DNA of 64,000 bases from an uncultured bacterium (GCA_938009275.1 CALLHY010000038.1:85175-149174); one strand, 5' to 3'. Shown: positions 53,519-62,958, counted from the stretch's first letter. Made by a program: numbers and translations. The notes: a model not told the origin generated them from the sequence alone.

Positions 53519-55691
53519 GTTTTCTCCCAATGAGACGTAAGTTTATGTAGATAAGTACAAAAGCACCTAAGCAGATGCTAATCCAATAGATTGAATAGGC
53601 GTTGAACGCCAAACTTTGATAGATAAGAGTTGCCACCATCCATGCCAGAGCCGTTAAGTAAGCGAAAGCAAACAGCATCCACTTTAGCCCATGCTCCTTA
53701 AACAGCATGGCTAAAGCAGCGGCACAGGGCGAATATAGCAGCACAAATACCAGAAAGGCTATTGCTGATGCCGAACTGCCAAAGGCTTGCATGATGCTAG
53801 ATTCAACCTTTGCATTTGCCTCATCGCTATCGGCTCTATTATTCTGAGTATTATACAAGCCCTGCATTGTTCCAACAATTGCTTCTTTGGCAAAAAGACC
53901 GCTGATTAGGGCTACACTTGCCTGCCAGTTATCTGCCTGAATCCCCATGGGTACCAGTAGCGGGGTAAGCATCTTGCCGCCAAGTTCCAGCACTGGAACT
54001 GGCTCTTTGTCTTTGCCAATGGGCAGGCTAATCACCTGAAGAACGTTGATAAGCACTATCACCACCAAAATGGTTTTTCCCGCGCGCAGGATGAAGTCCT
54101 TTAGCCTATGCCAGGTATGCAGCATAATGCCATTAAAGGTGGGCACATGATAAGGCGGAAGCTCCATAACGAAATTGCCGGGTTCGCTTTTGAACACAGT
54201 TTTCTTCAGCATGAATCCGGTTAGCATAGCCATTACAATGCCAAACATATATAGGCCGAAGATTACTATATCTGCCCTCTTGGGGAAGAACAGCATACCC
54301 AAAAAGGTATAGACCGGCAGCTTTGCCCCGCAGGATACAAAGGGAGTTAGCACCGAGGCAAACACTCTGTCCCTGGGGCTTTCCAGCGTTCTGGTAGCCA
54401 TTATGGCGGGGACTGTGCAGCCAAAACCAACCAACAGCGGGATAAATGCCTTGCCGGGCAAGCCGATTTTGCGCATAAACTTATCGGCAATAAAGGCAGC
54501 ACGCGCCATATAACCGGAGTCCTCAAGAATTGATAAGCTTATATAGATAAAGAAGATTGGCGGAACAAATGAGCCAATGGTAACTATTCCACCGCCCAGA
54601 GCATCACTTAGCAAGAATCTTATCCACTCTGGAGTGCCAATCATGCTTAAGACTGCTCCAAGCTTATCTACAAACAGCCAGCTTAGTCCACCGTCTATCA
54701 GCCCAATAATCGGGTCGCTTGCCTTCACGGCTATCAAAAACACCAAATACATCACTGCAAAGAAGATTGGCAAGCCGATTATTCCGCTTAACACAATCTT
54801 ATCAACTGCATCTGAGAACGTCCATTGGCTAATCCTTTTGCGCTTAACTACGTCTTTCACCAAGCCACGAATGAAGCCATACCTGTCATCGGCAATAACT
54901 GCCGCAGGCTCTTGACCTCTGTGCTTGGATATGGCAGCAATCTCTTTCTGCACGGCTGGTTTCATTGCTTCAGGTATCTTGCTGCAAAGCTCAATGTCGC
55001 CTTCAATCAGCTTTACTGCCAGCCATCTGCTCTGAAGCAACGAGCTGTAAATCTGTTCGGTTCGCTGTTCTTTGTCTTTGTTCGTTATAGGCTGGGAGTT
55101 GGGAAGCATTCCCGCCTCAGATGTCAAACGCAAGATATTGTCCAAGTGTGTTTCCACCACTTCATCATAGCGAATGCATTGCGGCTGGTGTGGATTGGCA
55201 AGATTGCCAACTACTTCATCAAGCAGGGCATCCAAATCCATCTGCTTATTTAGCACCAGGGGCAAAACACCAAAGCCCAAATGTGATGCTAAGTGCCTGG
55301 CATCTATGCCAATGCCATTGCGTTCGGCTATGTCTGTCATGCTTAGGCACATCAGGATGGGTGCACCAAGCTCCATAAGCTGAACGGTTAAGTATAAATT
55401 ACGTTCCAGATTGCTGGCATCTACAATGTTAATCACCAGATCGGGCTTCTCATTAAGTATATAACTGCGTGCCACCATCTCATCGGGGCTGCCGCCGGAA
55501 AGTGAATAGATACCAGGCAGGTCTATTATCTCATATTGCTTGTCCCGATGGCGGCAAATGCCGGATTTGTGCTCCACGGTTACTCCAGGCCAGTTGCCAA
55601 CGGTTTGTCTGGCTCCGGTAAGGGCGTTAAAAAGTGTTGTTTTGCCTACGTTTGGATTGCCTGCAAGGGCGATAATTGGCTTATCTCTCAT
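53511..55691 (-). CDS. feoB: Ferrous iron transporter FeoB
   Basis: A 726-residue inner-membrane Fe2+ transporter. The N-terminal G domain has G1 GNPNVGKTT (residues 11-19), G2/G3 GNWPGVTVEHKSG and DLPGIYSLS, and a VDASNLERN region. A helical GDI-like domain follows, then the membrane part with two Gate regions containing VGFGCTVPAIMATRTLESPRDR and FVSCGAKLPVYTF. Length is usual for FeoB. The start overlaps the fur stop by one base and the stop overlaps feoA, so the operon is translationally coupled and probably Fur-controlled. Confidence 0.96.
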   Translation of the reverse strand: MRDKPIIALAGNPNVGKTTLFNALTGARQTVGNWPGVTVEHKSGICRHRDKQYEIIDLPGIYSLSGGSPDEMVARSYILNEKPDLVINIVDASNLERNLYLTVQLMELGAPILMCLSMTDIAERNGIGIDARHLASHLGFGVLPLVLNKQMDLDALLDEVVGNLANPHQPQCIRYDEVVETHLDNILRLTSEAGMLPNSQPITNKDKEQRTEQIYSSLLQSRWLAVKLIEGDIELCSKIPEAMKPAVQKEIAAISKHRGQEPAAVIADDRYGFIRGLVKDVVKRKRISQWTFSDAVDKIVLSGIIGLPIFFAVMYLVFLIAVKASDPIIGLIDGGLSWLFVDKLGAVLSMIGTPEWIRFLLSDALGGGIVTIGSFVPPIFFIYISLSILEDSGYMARAAFIADKFMRKIGLPGKAFIPLLVGFGCTVPAIMATRTLESPRDRVFASVLTPFVSCGAKLPVYTFLGMLFFPKRADIVIFGLYMFGIVMAMLTGFMLKKTVFKSEPGNFVMELPPYHVPTFNGIMLHTWHRLKDFILRAGKTILVVIVLINVLQVISLPIGKDKEPVPVLELGGKMLTPLLVPMGIQADNWQASVALISGLFAKEAIVGTMQGLYNTQNNRADSDEANAKVESSIMQAFGSSASAIAFLVFVLLYSPCAAALAMLFKEHGLKWMLFAFAYLTALAWMVATLIYQSLAFNAYSIYWISICLGAFVLIYINLRLIGRKHA

Positions 55692-56134
55692 TATATTTGC
55701 TTCTCATTATCAATACATTTCCAGCACAATCCCATAATGCTGATTTCGGTTTCCTGAACTCGGAAGCCCATTAAAGATGCTTGCTCACGCACAGCTCCCA
55801 TAAGGGTGTTCAGGTCAGTCTCCACAATTGCTCCACAAGCCTTGCACAGCCAGTGTATGTGCTTGGGATGGCCGTAGATATGCTCATATCTGTCTCTGCC
55901 GGAGCTGCGCAATGCCTGTTGCACCAATCCGGCATCCACCAGCAGCGGAATTGTGCGATAGATGGTGGCGATAGACACATCATTGGTAATCAACTTAATC
56001 CGGTTATACAGCTCCTCGGCATTAAAATGCTCATGAAGCCCGAAAACGGCATCCAGAATATGCTTGCGGGGCGTAGTTAACTTCAAGCCTTTTGTGGCGA
56101 GGTAGGCTCTAAACTTCAGCTCATGATCTTGCAT
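55691..56134 (-). CDS. fur: Fur-family transcriptional regulator
   Basis: A 147-residue metal-dependent repressor. The winged-helix DNA-binding domain is at about 14-85 (LKLTTPRKHILDAVFGLHEHFNAEELY, ISIATIYRTIPLLVDAGLV). The dimerisation domain has HPKHIHWLCKACGAIVE and a second CxxC (LCWKC), the structural zinc site. ATG 56134 is preferred to upstream in-frame starts because AGGAG lies seven bases before it and the homologous region starts there. It leads the feoB-feoA genes, so it probably senses Fe2+; PerR or Zur specificity cannot be excluded from sequence alone. Confidence 0.9.
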   Translation of the reverse strand: MQDHELKFRAYLATKGLKLTTPRKHILDAVFGLHEHFNAEELYNRIKLITNDVSIATIYRTIPLLVDAGLVQQALRSSGRDRYEHIYGHPKHIHWLCKACGAIVETDLNTLMGAVREQASLMGFRVQETEISIMGLCWKCIDNEKQI

Positions 56135-56286
56135 TATTTCTCCTGTGTATTGAGAATCAGTTGCAAACTTATTAGGGAGACATAAAGTGTCAAGCTCAAA
56201 ATTGATGCAGGCATTCCCCCATTTTTTAATCCATCCTGATTTTCGTCTGCCAACGATCACGTCTTTCATGTTATAGACCCTCACTG

Positions 56287-56597
56287 AAAACTTCAAATTT
56301 CATCACCAAAGCTTCAAATGTCCAAGTCCAAAAGATGATGAGCCATACGAGTTGGATTTTCTAACAATGCTAACTTCTTTCTGATCAATAAATTGTTTTT
56401 ATAGCATTGGATTCGGCAAAATTATCGGGAATGTCCAAGTGCTTCAATAAATGGTGGTAGATTTGAAGTTTTGGTGATAAACTGGGTTGCTTGATATGGG
56501 GAAAGTCCAAGACCAACAAAACATGTGTGCATGTCATATCTTACTTTACTGTAATGTGATATCATCTGTTGTCCAAGTGAGAACGATTTGAAGTTTT
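56287..56597. repeat. Intergenic region with repeated short motifs
   Basis: TGTCCAAGT occurs at 56319-56327, 56432-56440 and 56570-56578, with a variant AGTCCAAG at 56504-56511. ATTTGAAGTTTT occurs at 56461-56472 and 56586-56597, with its inverse AAAACTTCAAAT at 56287-56298. No gene is seen between 56135 and 56752. The motifs could be regulator sites or decayed repeat copies. Confidence 0.55.
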
Positions 56598-56662
56598 CGG
56601 AGAGGGTTTATACTTACTGAATGGCTGCAACTGTGTATTTCATAGATTACAGCAGAAACAAC

Positions 56663-56692
56663 TTGACATATATTGTTGTTGTAGTATATGCT
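56663..56692 (+). promoter_or_regulatory. Candidate promoter of the beta-propeller exoprotein gene
   Basis: TTGACA (56663-56668) is followed by TATGCT (56687-56692) at 18 bases, or TATATG (56685-56690) at 16 bases. The region lies about 70 bases before the ATG at 56762. Confidence 0.5.
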
Positions 56693-56761
56693 TCTTATTG
56701 GGTGATTACCGCATAGCTGATACGAATAGTAGAATCTGATTAATATAAGGAAGTGATTAAA

Positions 56762-58408
56762 ATGAGAAGACTTACAATGATTATTGTGATGTTCTTGGCC
56801 TCCGTTGCCTATGCACAAAACTTCCAATGGCAATGGGCAACAGGTACTGGCTCTTCGAGTAGTGACAGAGCTAGTGACATCTCAGTGGATAATCTGGGCA
56901 ACACCATTGTGACTGGTTACTATTCTGAGACGGTAGCATTCGGTGCAGTGAATCTGACTAATCCAAATTCATCAGATAATGTCTATGTAGCAAAAATCGG
57001 TGCTGATGGGCAGTGGTTATGGGCAACATCACCGCTAGGTGGTGGGAATGCATATGGTTACTCCGTAGCTATTGATGCAAACAACAATATCTATATCTGC
57101 GGCATGTTTGGCGGTACTTTTAGTTTTGGAACTACCCAGTTATCATCTGGCTACTCTTACAGTGCCTTTGTTGCAAAGGTGGACTCAAATGGCAACTGGT
57201 TATGGGCAGTAAGACCAACAGGATCAAATGGGTCTCATCAGTGCAATGACATTGCCGTGGATGCTCAGGGTAATGTATTTGTAACAGGTGGATATTCGGG
57301 TGCAAACATCAACCTTGGAGGTATCTCATTGCCAAACGCTTCTGGCTATAACGAGTACTGGGACTTATTCGTAGCCAAGCTTGATACCAATGGCAACTGG
57401 TTGTGGGCAAAGAGAGGGGGAGGTGAGTATAACGAATATTGCCAGTCTCTTGCTGTTGACAGCGGAGGATTTATACACATTACGGGCTATTTTTACGACT
57501 CGACCTCAATAGGATCAACTTACTTAAATGGCAATGGATTATACGATGTATTCGTAGCCTTGCTGGATATCAATGGCAATTGGCAATGGGCTATAAACGG
57601 TGGTGGAATGAATTATGACTATTGTTATGCCATTGCCACAGATGATGAAAGAAATTCGTATATTACTGGTTTTTACTCATCTACAGCATATTTTGGGGGG
57701 ACTCAATTATCTTGCAGTGGCGGGCATGATGTATTTATAGCCAAGTTGAACGCTAATGGTATATTTCAATGGGCTAGAAAAATTGGAAGCCTCTATGATG
57801 ATTCTGGTTTTTCATTGGCAGTGGATGAAGAAGGCAATGTCTTTGTTACAGGGTATTTTACTGATTCGATATCGATCGGTTCAACTACTCTTAGTTCACA
57901 AGGTCAAAGAGATATATTCGTGACCAAGATGGATGCAGGTGGTAATTTCCAATGGGGTGTATCAGCGGGTGGTACTCACTCAGATTATGGGTCATCTATA
58001 TTCCTTGATCATAATGGGAGCCTCTATGCTGCTGGCTATTTTGGAGATTGGGAGGAAGGACAAATAACTGCAGAATTTGGATCTACTTTACTCATTTCAA
58101 ATGGCAATGAAGACATGTTTGTTGCTAAGCTTGTTGAATCTCCACTTTCTCCGCCCATGCCTGTGTCGGGATTACAGATATCCAAAAGCAATGGAGATAT
58201 ACATCTTACTTGGAACCCGGTCACATATGCCTTAGATGGTACTCCAATTACCCCAAATCTATATCTCATTTTGTATAATGGATATAATTCAGATGAAGAT
58301 CACTTTGTTGTCATAGCAGAGGTTACAGATGCAACTAGTTACATACATCACGGCATACTTAATTCCTATTCCAAGGGTTTTTATATGGTTAAAGCAATAA
58401 GAAACTAA
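56762..58408 (+). CDS. Secreted SBBP-type beta-propeller repeat protein
   Basis: A 548-residue exoprotein with a signal peptide (MRRLTMIIVMFLASVAYAQ). About eight repeats of 50-60 residues follow the pattern DxxGNxxVTGYF...G...L...G..D.FVAKLDxNGNWLWA, typical of SBBP/beta-propeller surface proteins. The C-terminus is an FN3-like module (GLQISKSNGDIHLTWNPVT) ending KGFYMVKAIRN, similar to the ends of the proteins at 49394 and 62959 and unlike the FlgD-type sorting domain. ATG 56762 with AAGGAAG upstream is preferred over GTG 56753. Ligand unknown. Confidence 0.85.
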   Translation: MRRLTMIIVMFLASVAYAQNFQWQWATGTGSSSSDRASDISVDNLGNTIVTGYYSETVAFGAVNLTNPNSSDNVYVAKIGADGQWLWATSPLGGGNAYGYSVAIDANNNIYICGMFGGTFSFGTTQLSSGYSYSAFVAKVDSNGNWLWAVRPTGSNGSHQCNDIAVDAQGNVFVTGGYSGANINLGGISLPNASGYNEYWDLFVAKLDTNGNWLWAKRGGGEYNEYCQSLAVDSGGFIHITGYFYDSTSIGSTYLNGNGLYDVFVALLDINGNWQWAINGGGMNYDYCYAIATDDERNSYITGFYSSTAYFGGTQLSCSGGHDVFIAKLNANGIFQWARKIGSLYDDSGFSLAVDEEGNVFVTGYFTDSISIGSTTLSSQGQRDIFVTKMDAGGNFQWGVSAGGTHSDYGSSIFLDHNGSLYAAGYFGDWEEGQITAEFGSTLLISNGNEDMFVAKLVESPLSPPMPVSGLQISKSNGDIHLTWNPVTYALDGTPITPNLYLILYNGYNSDEDHFVVIAEVTDATSYIHHGILNSYSKGFYMVKAIRN

Positions 58409-58420
58409 CTTATAGCTCCG

Positions 58421-59863
58421 TCAAAACAGGAAGCAGGAGGCAGGATTGAAACCCATAGCATTACTGTCACTGGTCAAGAACTCCCAATCTACTGAGTTCA
58501 TCAACTGCTGTTTACGGGCTCTGACCCTGTCCACTTCTGCCTGTTGGGAGTCGATCTGGATTTGCAGTTCGGCAACCCTCCTGATCTGAGCATTATACCT
58601 CTCTCCATAGACTTCGGCTATCTGCTTCTGCACCAGTGCATCGGAAGCGTTACGCAAGGCAGTTGCCAGGTTATTGTAAGATGATGTTTCGAGATCGATG
58701 TTACCTATGTACTCAGAGTAGTTCTCATTGAGAGACCGGATGATGTTCTTCATCTCGGTTTTATCTGCAGTAGCAAGAGTTGTTGCAGATCGTAACTCAA
58801 GCAACCTGGAAGCAAGCAAAGAAAACTTCTCAGCTTCCACTGATACCTGTTTCTGAGCTTCTTTGATCTCATCGTTCATAGAACGCTGTGCTACAGTTAC
58901 CGTATCAGTCTTTACCGAGGCTGCTGCCAGCCCTAAGCCCAAGGCAGACAATGCACCCACAGCAATACCGATAATACCTGCCACCGGGTTAATGGCAACC
59001 TGCAGGGCATGGTAGGCAGCGGTCAAAGCAGTGATGGCCGTGGTGATAGTCCCGATCAAAGGTATAGCTATCACGATCCCGGCAACGAAGCCCTGCATGA
59101 CCGGAGACAGGCTCTGATAGGCATCCATCAGCCAACGTAAGCCACTCAGCAGAGAGTTGATCAAGACGGTGAGCATATCGCCTACGGTCTCCTGGATATC
59201 TCCCCAGGCATTGGCATTCTGCAGGCGCAGATCAGCCAGAGCAATGGCAGTTCCGCCATAGTCCTCTCCTAACTTCTCAACCAGATAGGATACACCCTCG
59301 GTCTTAAGCCGGGTATCATCAAGCTCTATCCCATAGCGACCCAGCATCTCAGTATGACCGTTCAGAGCCCGACCCATGAGGTCAAAGGCTGACTCCAAAC
59401 TCATTCCGGTAGCTTTGTTGGCTTCGGTAAAGTCAAGGAGCAGTGGAACAAGCTGTTGTATCTCATCCTTGTTCAGCTTAAAGGTCTGCGAAAGCTTGGA
59501 CATCAGAGCCAGCAACTGATCATCTTCGAAGTTGGTCACAGACTGCATCGAGGAAGCAAAATTACTCATCTCAGATGCTGCTTCTCCAAAGGCAATGGAA
59601 GCCAGCTTAAAAGACTGACGTTGACCCAGCGAGGCATCCAACAGACTATTCATCGAACGCACCAGACCACTGACTACAGAAACCACACCATCGACTGCGA
59701 TCTTCACATCACGAATGGTAGCCAGTGCCTGCTCTGCTGTAATCTTAACCGAGACAGGCTTCTCCACCACAGACTGGGCGGACTGAGCCTCCTGCTTGAC
59801 TTCGGCAAGCTTGACGTTGGCATCGTCAGTGACGAGGATGAGTTTGAAAGTTAGGTCAGGCAT
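58421..59863 (-). CDS. Truncated phage tail tape measure-like protein
   Basis: A 480-residue protein with the N-terminal tape-measure pattern: SFKLASIAFGEAASEMSNFASSMQSVTNFEDDQLLALMSK and LDFTEANKATGMSLESAFDLMGRALNGHTEMLGRYGI. Hydrophobic segments at about 260-320 and coiled-coil sequence follow (IDSQQAEVDRVRARKQQ). The C-terminus stops abruptly (GFNPASCFLF), so most of the usual long protein is missing. No ribosome binding site is seen before the ATG. It is a remnant; functional expression is doubtful. Confidence 0.8.
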   Translation of the reverse strand: MPDLTFKLILVTDDANVKLAEVKQEAQSAQSVVEKPVSVKITAEQALATIRDVKIAVDGVVSVVSGLVRSMNSLLDASLGQRQSFKLASIAFGEAASEMSNFASSMQSVTNFEDDQLLALMSKLSQTFKLNKDEIQQLVPLLLDFTEANKATGMSLESAFDLMGRALNGHTEMLGRYGIELDDTRLKTEGVSYLVEKLGEDYGGTAIALADLRLQNANAWGDIQETVGDMLTVLINSLLSGLRWLMDAYQSLSPVMQGFVAGIVIAIPLIGTITTAITALTAAYHALQVAINPVAGIIGIAVGALSALGLGLAAASVKTDTVTVAQRSMNDEIKEAQKQVSVEAEKFSLLASRLLELRSATTLATADKTEMKNIIRSLNENYSEYIGNIDLETSSYNNLATALRNASDALVQKQIAEVYGERYNAQIRRVAELQIQIDSQQAEVDRVRARKQQLMNSVDWEFLTSDSNAMGFNPASCFLF

Positions 59864-59927
59864 TTTGTGATTGACACAATAACGGTTATCTTAACCATCA
59901 ACCAGAATATCATTTAAGGAGTTCATC

Positions 59928-60122
59928 ATGAAATTGAACACCAACAACATGTTCTATAACGCACTTTCAGCGATCTGCTTTCTATCAGGCAGTTACATTC
60001 TGTATCTAAACTACGGCGTATATGCCTCAATTGGAGTAGGTCTCGAAGTATTGGCACTATACATCGGAATAAAAGGTGGGTTTGCAATTTCGAAATCCGA
60101 GAAGAAGGGGAAAGACAAATAA
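59928..60122 (+). CDS. Small two-helix membrane protein
   Basis: A 64-residue protein with AAGGAG seven bases before the ATG. It has two hydrophobic segments (about 9-27 and 31-52) and a basic C-terminal tail (KSEKKGKDK). No family is recognised. It lies inside the prophage remnant on the opposite strand to its neighbours. It could be a phage cargo gene; function unknown. Confidence 0.6.
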   Translation: MKLNTNNMFYNALSAICFLSGSYILYLNYGVYASIGVGLEVLALYIGIKGGFAISKSEKKGKDK

Positions 60123-60130
60123 ACATCACT

Positions 60131-60735
60131 TCAGTTATAATTCCTAATCAGCAGTTCAGTCTCAGTCTGGAAAGCACCGGAGACGGTGTATTGAGCTTCG
60201 ACTTCATCGATGGTGAAGCCTTGGTAGAGTGTGCGGATGTAAGGGTCGTTATTGTATGATAACAGGAACTTCCCTTTGATCTGCTTCAGTGCGGCTGCAA
60301 GCTCTTCATGTTTGGTAAAAAGCATCTGCGTCTTCTCTGTCGTATAGATGCTCCTTTGTGTAGTAAGGTGGATCAAGGTAGAAAAAGGTATTGGGTGTAT
60401 CGAAACGACTGATGATCTCCTCAAAGTCCTGTTTCTCAATTATTACCTGTTGTAAGCGCTCCGAGGCAGCTTTCACCTTCTCCAGATTCCGCAGTGGCAT
60501 ATATTTGTATCCCTGCATAATGCAGAAGTTCTTGCTTCTCGAGCCGTAGCTGCAGGATAACTGAAAGTAGAAACGGATAGCCCGTTCAAGCTCGGTTTTG
60601 GGCTCATGTTGGGTGAAGGTGTCAAACATCTCCCCCGAAGGGTTCGATGTAGCCCTGAATGTCCATAGAACCGTATTGCGAGATAGTTTTGCGGAGGAGG
60701 CGTTTACCTCCCATCCAACCGATCAGTGCATCCAT
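60131..60735 (-). pseudogene. Broken D12-class DNA adenine methylase
   Basis: Three pieces of a Dam-like N6-adenine methyltransferase are visible. The N-terminus starts at 60735 (LIGWMGGKRLLRKTI, YIEPFGG). A middle piece follows from about 60627 (ELERAIRFYFQLSCSYGSRSKNF, TFFYLDPPYYTKEHLY with the DPPY catalytic motif). The C-terminal piece is KHEELAAALKQIKGKFLLSYNN. Between the first two, the frame shifts and about 40 residues of the usual sequence are missing. Between the last two, one extra base in the A run at 60317-60321 (T run on the coding strand) breaks the frame. It is not expected to be active. Confidence 0.82.
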
Positions 60736-60784
60736 TGGATGTCTCCAATCATACTAATCAGGCAGAGCCACAGGTATAGCTCCG

Positions 60785-61049
60785 GCAGAGAGAAATGTGC
60801 AAAGTCCATAAGGTAAACCAAGCTGAACTTAACAACTGCCTGTGTACCTATATAAAAGATATGCACAGAGGATAACACACTAACAGCCTGATTATTTACA
60901 CTTAGATAATCGAGAAAGGTTATGAAAACAAAGCTAAATATTAGCCTGTTTGGTAACCGGGGGATGTGAGTAACCGCAAAAGAAGTCTTGACATCTGTGA
61001 TGCCAGATAAAACTTCTGATTTTACATTATCCAGATAAGGAACGAATTG
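60785..61049. other. Intergenic region upstream of ettA
   Basis: No gene is supported. At 60983-61005 it holds a 23-base block with TTGACA (60988-60993) that matches the promoter block of the exported cyclophilin gene at 47021-47043 with two changes. It sits a similar distance before the start codon. A clear -10 is not seen at the expected spacing here. Confidence 0.5.
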
Positions 61050-62729
61050 ATGGAAGACAACAAGATTATATACACAATGAGCGGTGTGGGCAAGGTAGTG
61101 GATGGCAACCGGCAGATATTAAAGGACATCTATCTCGGTTACTATTATGGTGCCAAGATTGGCGTGGTTGGCCTGAATGGCTCTGGTAAAAGCACTTTGC
61201 TAAAGATAATGGCAGGTTTAGACAAAGATTTTTTAGGCGAAGTGGCAATGACCAAAGGCTACACAATTGGCTATCTGGAGCAAGACCCGCTGGTGAATGA
61301 CGATAAAACCGTGCTGGAAGTGGTTCAGGAAGGAGTTTCGGAAGCTATAGAACTCCTTGCCAAATACGAAGAGATAAACATGAGATTTATGGAGCCTATG
61401 GATGATGATGCCATGAACAAGCTATTAGAAGAGCAGGGCAAGATTCAGGACAAGCTGGATGCCTGCAATGCCTGGGATTTGGATAGCCGTTTGGAACTGG
61501 CAATGGATGCCTTACGCTGTCCTCCCGGACATCTAAAGGTTAGCGTTATCTCCGGTGGTGAACGCCGCCGGGTGGCATTGTGCAGACTGCTGTTACAAGA
61601 GCCGGATATCTTGCTTTTGGACGAGCCGACTAACCATCTGGATGCCGAGCTAATTCTGTGGCTGGAGCATCACCTGCACCAATACAAAGGCACAGTGATA
61701 GCCGTTACACACGACAGGTATTTCCTGGATAACGTAGCAGGCTGGATTCTTGAGCTGGATAGAGGCGAAGGCATCCCCTACAAGGGGAATTATAGCTCGT
61801 GGCTGGAGCAAAAACAGAATGCACTTGCCAACGAGGCAAAAAGCGAAAGCAAACGCCAAAAGGCACTGGCAGAAGAACTGGAATGGATACGCAGCAGCCC
61901 CAAGGCACGTCAGGCAAAAAGCAAAGCCAGAATTGCCAATTATGATAAGATGGCTTCTGAAGAATATGTAAAAGATAACGCAACCGACCAGATAATTATC
62001 CCCAAAGGCCCGCGCCTGGGTAATAAAGTTATAAAAGCCATAGGCGTATCCAAAGGCTATGACGATAAGCTGCTGTACGAAAATCTGGATTTTGACCTGC
62101 CCGCCGGTGGCATAATTGGCGTGATAGGTGCCAATGGTGCAGGGAAGACCACGCTGTTTAATATGATTACCGGCAAGCTAAATCCCGATAAAGGTGAATT
62201 TCAGCTTGGCGAAACTGTTAAGCTATCTTATGTAGATCAAGCCCGTGTGATGGAGCAAAGCAAAACACTGCTTGAGCTGATTGGCGAAGGCAGAGACATC
62301 ATGAAAGTGGGGGATAGGGAAATGAACGTGCGGGAGTATATCAGCAAGTTCAATTTCTCGTCTAAAGAGCACATGAAGCCTGTTAACATACTCAGCGGTG
62401 GAGAAAAGAACCGTGCCTATCTTGCCTTAACCCTTCAGGTGGGTGGCAATGTGCTGCTGCTGGACGAACCCACCAACGATCTGGACGTTTATACCATCCA
62501 CGCCCTGGAAGAAGCTTTGTTAGATTTTGCCGGTTGCGCAGTGGTGATAAGCCACGACAGGTTCTTTTTAGACAGAGTATGCACCCACATTCTTGCCTTC
62601 GAGGGGGATAGCAACGCCGTTTGGTACGAAGGAAACTTCAGCGATTACGAAGAGGATAAACTAAAACGGCTGGGCATTAGTGAGCTAATCCCCAAGCGCA
62701 TAACCTACAGAAAGATAAGTAGAGTATAG
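61050..62729 (+). CDS. ettA: Energy-dependent translational throttle protein EttA (ABC-F ATPase)
   Basis: A 559-residue ABC-F protein with two ATPase domains. Domain 1 has Walker A GLNGSGKST, an EttA-type arm, signature ISGGERRR and DEPTNHLD. The linker is charged (WIRSSPKARQAKSKARIANYD). Domain 2 has GANGAGKTT, signature LSGGEKNR and DEPTNDLD. EttA acts at the ribosomal E site to gate the first peptide bond according to ATP/ADP ratio. Both Walker B glutamates are present. ATG 61050 with AAGGAA upstream is preferred over TTG 61047. It seems to be a single-gene unit. Confidence 0.94.
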   Translation: MEDNKIIYTMSGVGKVVDGNRQILKDIYLGYYYGAKIGVVGLNGSGKSTLLKIMAGLDKDFLGEVAMTKGYTIGYLEQDPLVNDDKTVLEVVQEGVSEAIELLAKYEEINMRFMEPMDDDAMNKLLEEQGKIQDKLDACNAWDLDSRLELAMDALRCPPGHLKVSVISGGERRRVALCRLLLQEPDILLLDEPTNHLDAELILWLEHHLHQYKGTVIAVTHDRYFLDNVAGWILELDRGEGIPYKGNYSSWLEQKQNALANEAKSESKRQKALAEELEWIRSSPKARQAKSKARIANYDKMASEEYVKDNATDQIIIPKGPRLGNKVIKAIGVSKGYDDKLLYENLDFDLPAGGIIGVIGANGAGKTTLFNMITGKLNPDKGEFQLGETVKLSYVDQARVMEQSKTLLELIGEGRDIMKVGDREMNVREYISKFNFSSKEHMKPVNILSGGEKNRAYLALTLQVGGNVLLLDEPTNDLDVYTIHALEEALLDFAGCAVVISHDRFFLDRVCTHILAFEGDSNAVWYEGNFSDYEEDKLKRLGISELIPKRITYRKISRV

Positions 62730-62920
62730 GTTAGGCAGGTTTTATAGCGCATACCCTTGACCACAATAGCCTTAGATACTTAATGTAAGCATGGTTAGAG
62801 CCCGAGCTTCGGGATGCATATTCCTTGAATGATTAGCAGCAATCCTGGAAGGGACTAACTTCCTGGTATTGACTACTTTCACGGATGTATTTTTTTTCTT
62901 GTTCCCTACCATAATCCTCG

Positions 62921-62926
62921 TATAAT
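62921..62926 (+). promoter_or_regulatory. Candidate -10 element of the LamG-like exoprotein gene
   Basis: A perfect TATAAT lies 33 bases before the ATG at 62959. The best -35 is a weak TTGTTC at 62899-62904, 16 bases upstream. Confidence 0.4.
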
Positions 62927-62958
62927 ATGGTTATATCCAGAAAGCACGTGGAGGAGAT

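Larger units (their letters stand above)
58411..60784. mobile_element. Prophage remnant bracketed by a 10-base direct repeat
   Basis: A truncated tail tape measure gene, a small membrane protein gene and a broken adenine methylase gene lie together, with the outer genes on the - strand and the small one on +. TATAGCTCCG occurs at 58411-58420 and 60775-60784, exactly outside the phage-like DNA. This could be an attachment-site or target duplication. No integrase or transposase remains, so the boundaries are inferred. Confidence 0.55.

Noticed and set aside
59871..59899. TTGACA as promoter of the 64-residue membrane protein gene
   Set aside because: No acceptable -10 sequence lies 15-19 bases downstream.
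60598..60816. + strand open frame over the broken methylase
   Set aside because: It is the shadow of the N-terminal methylase piece, which matches a known family on the - strand.
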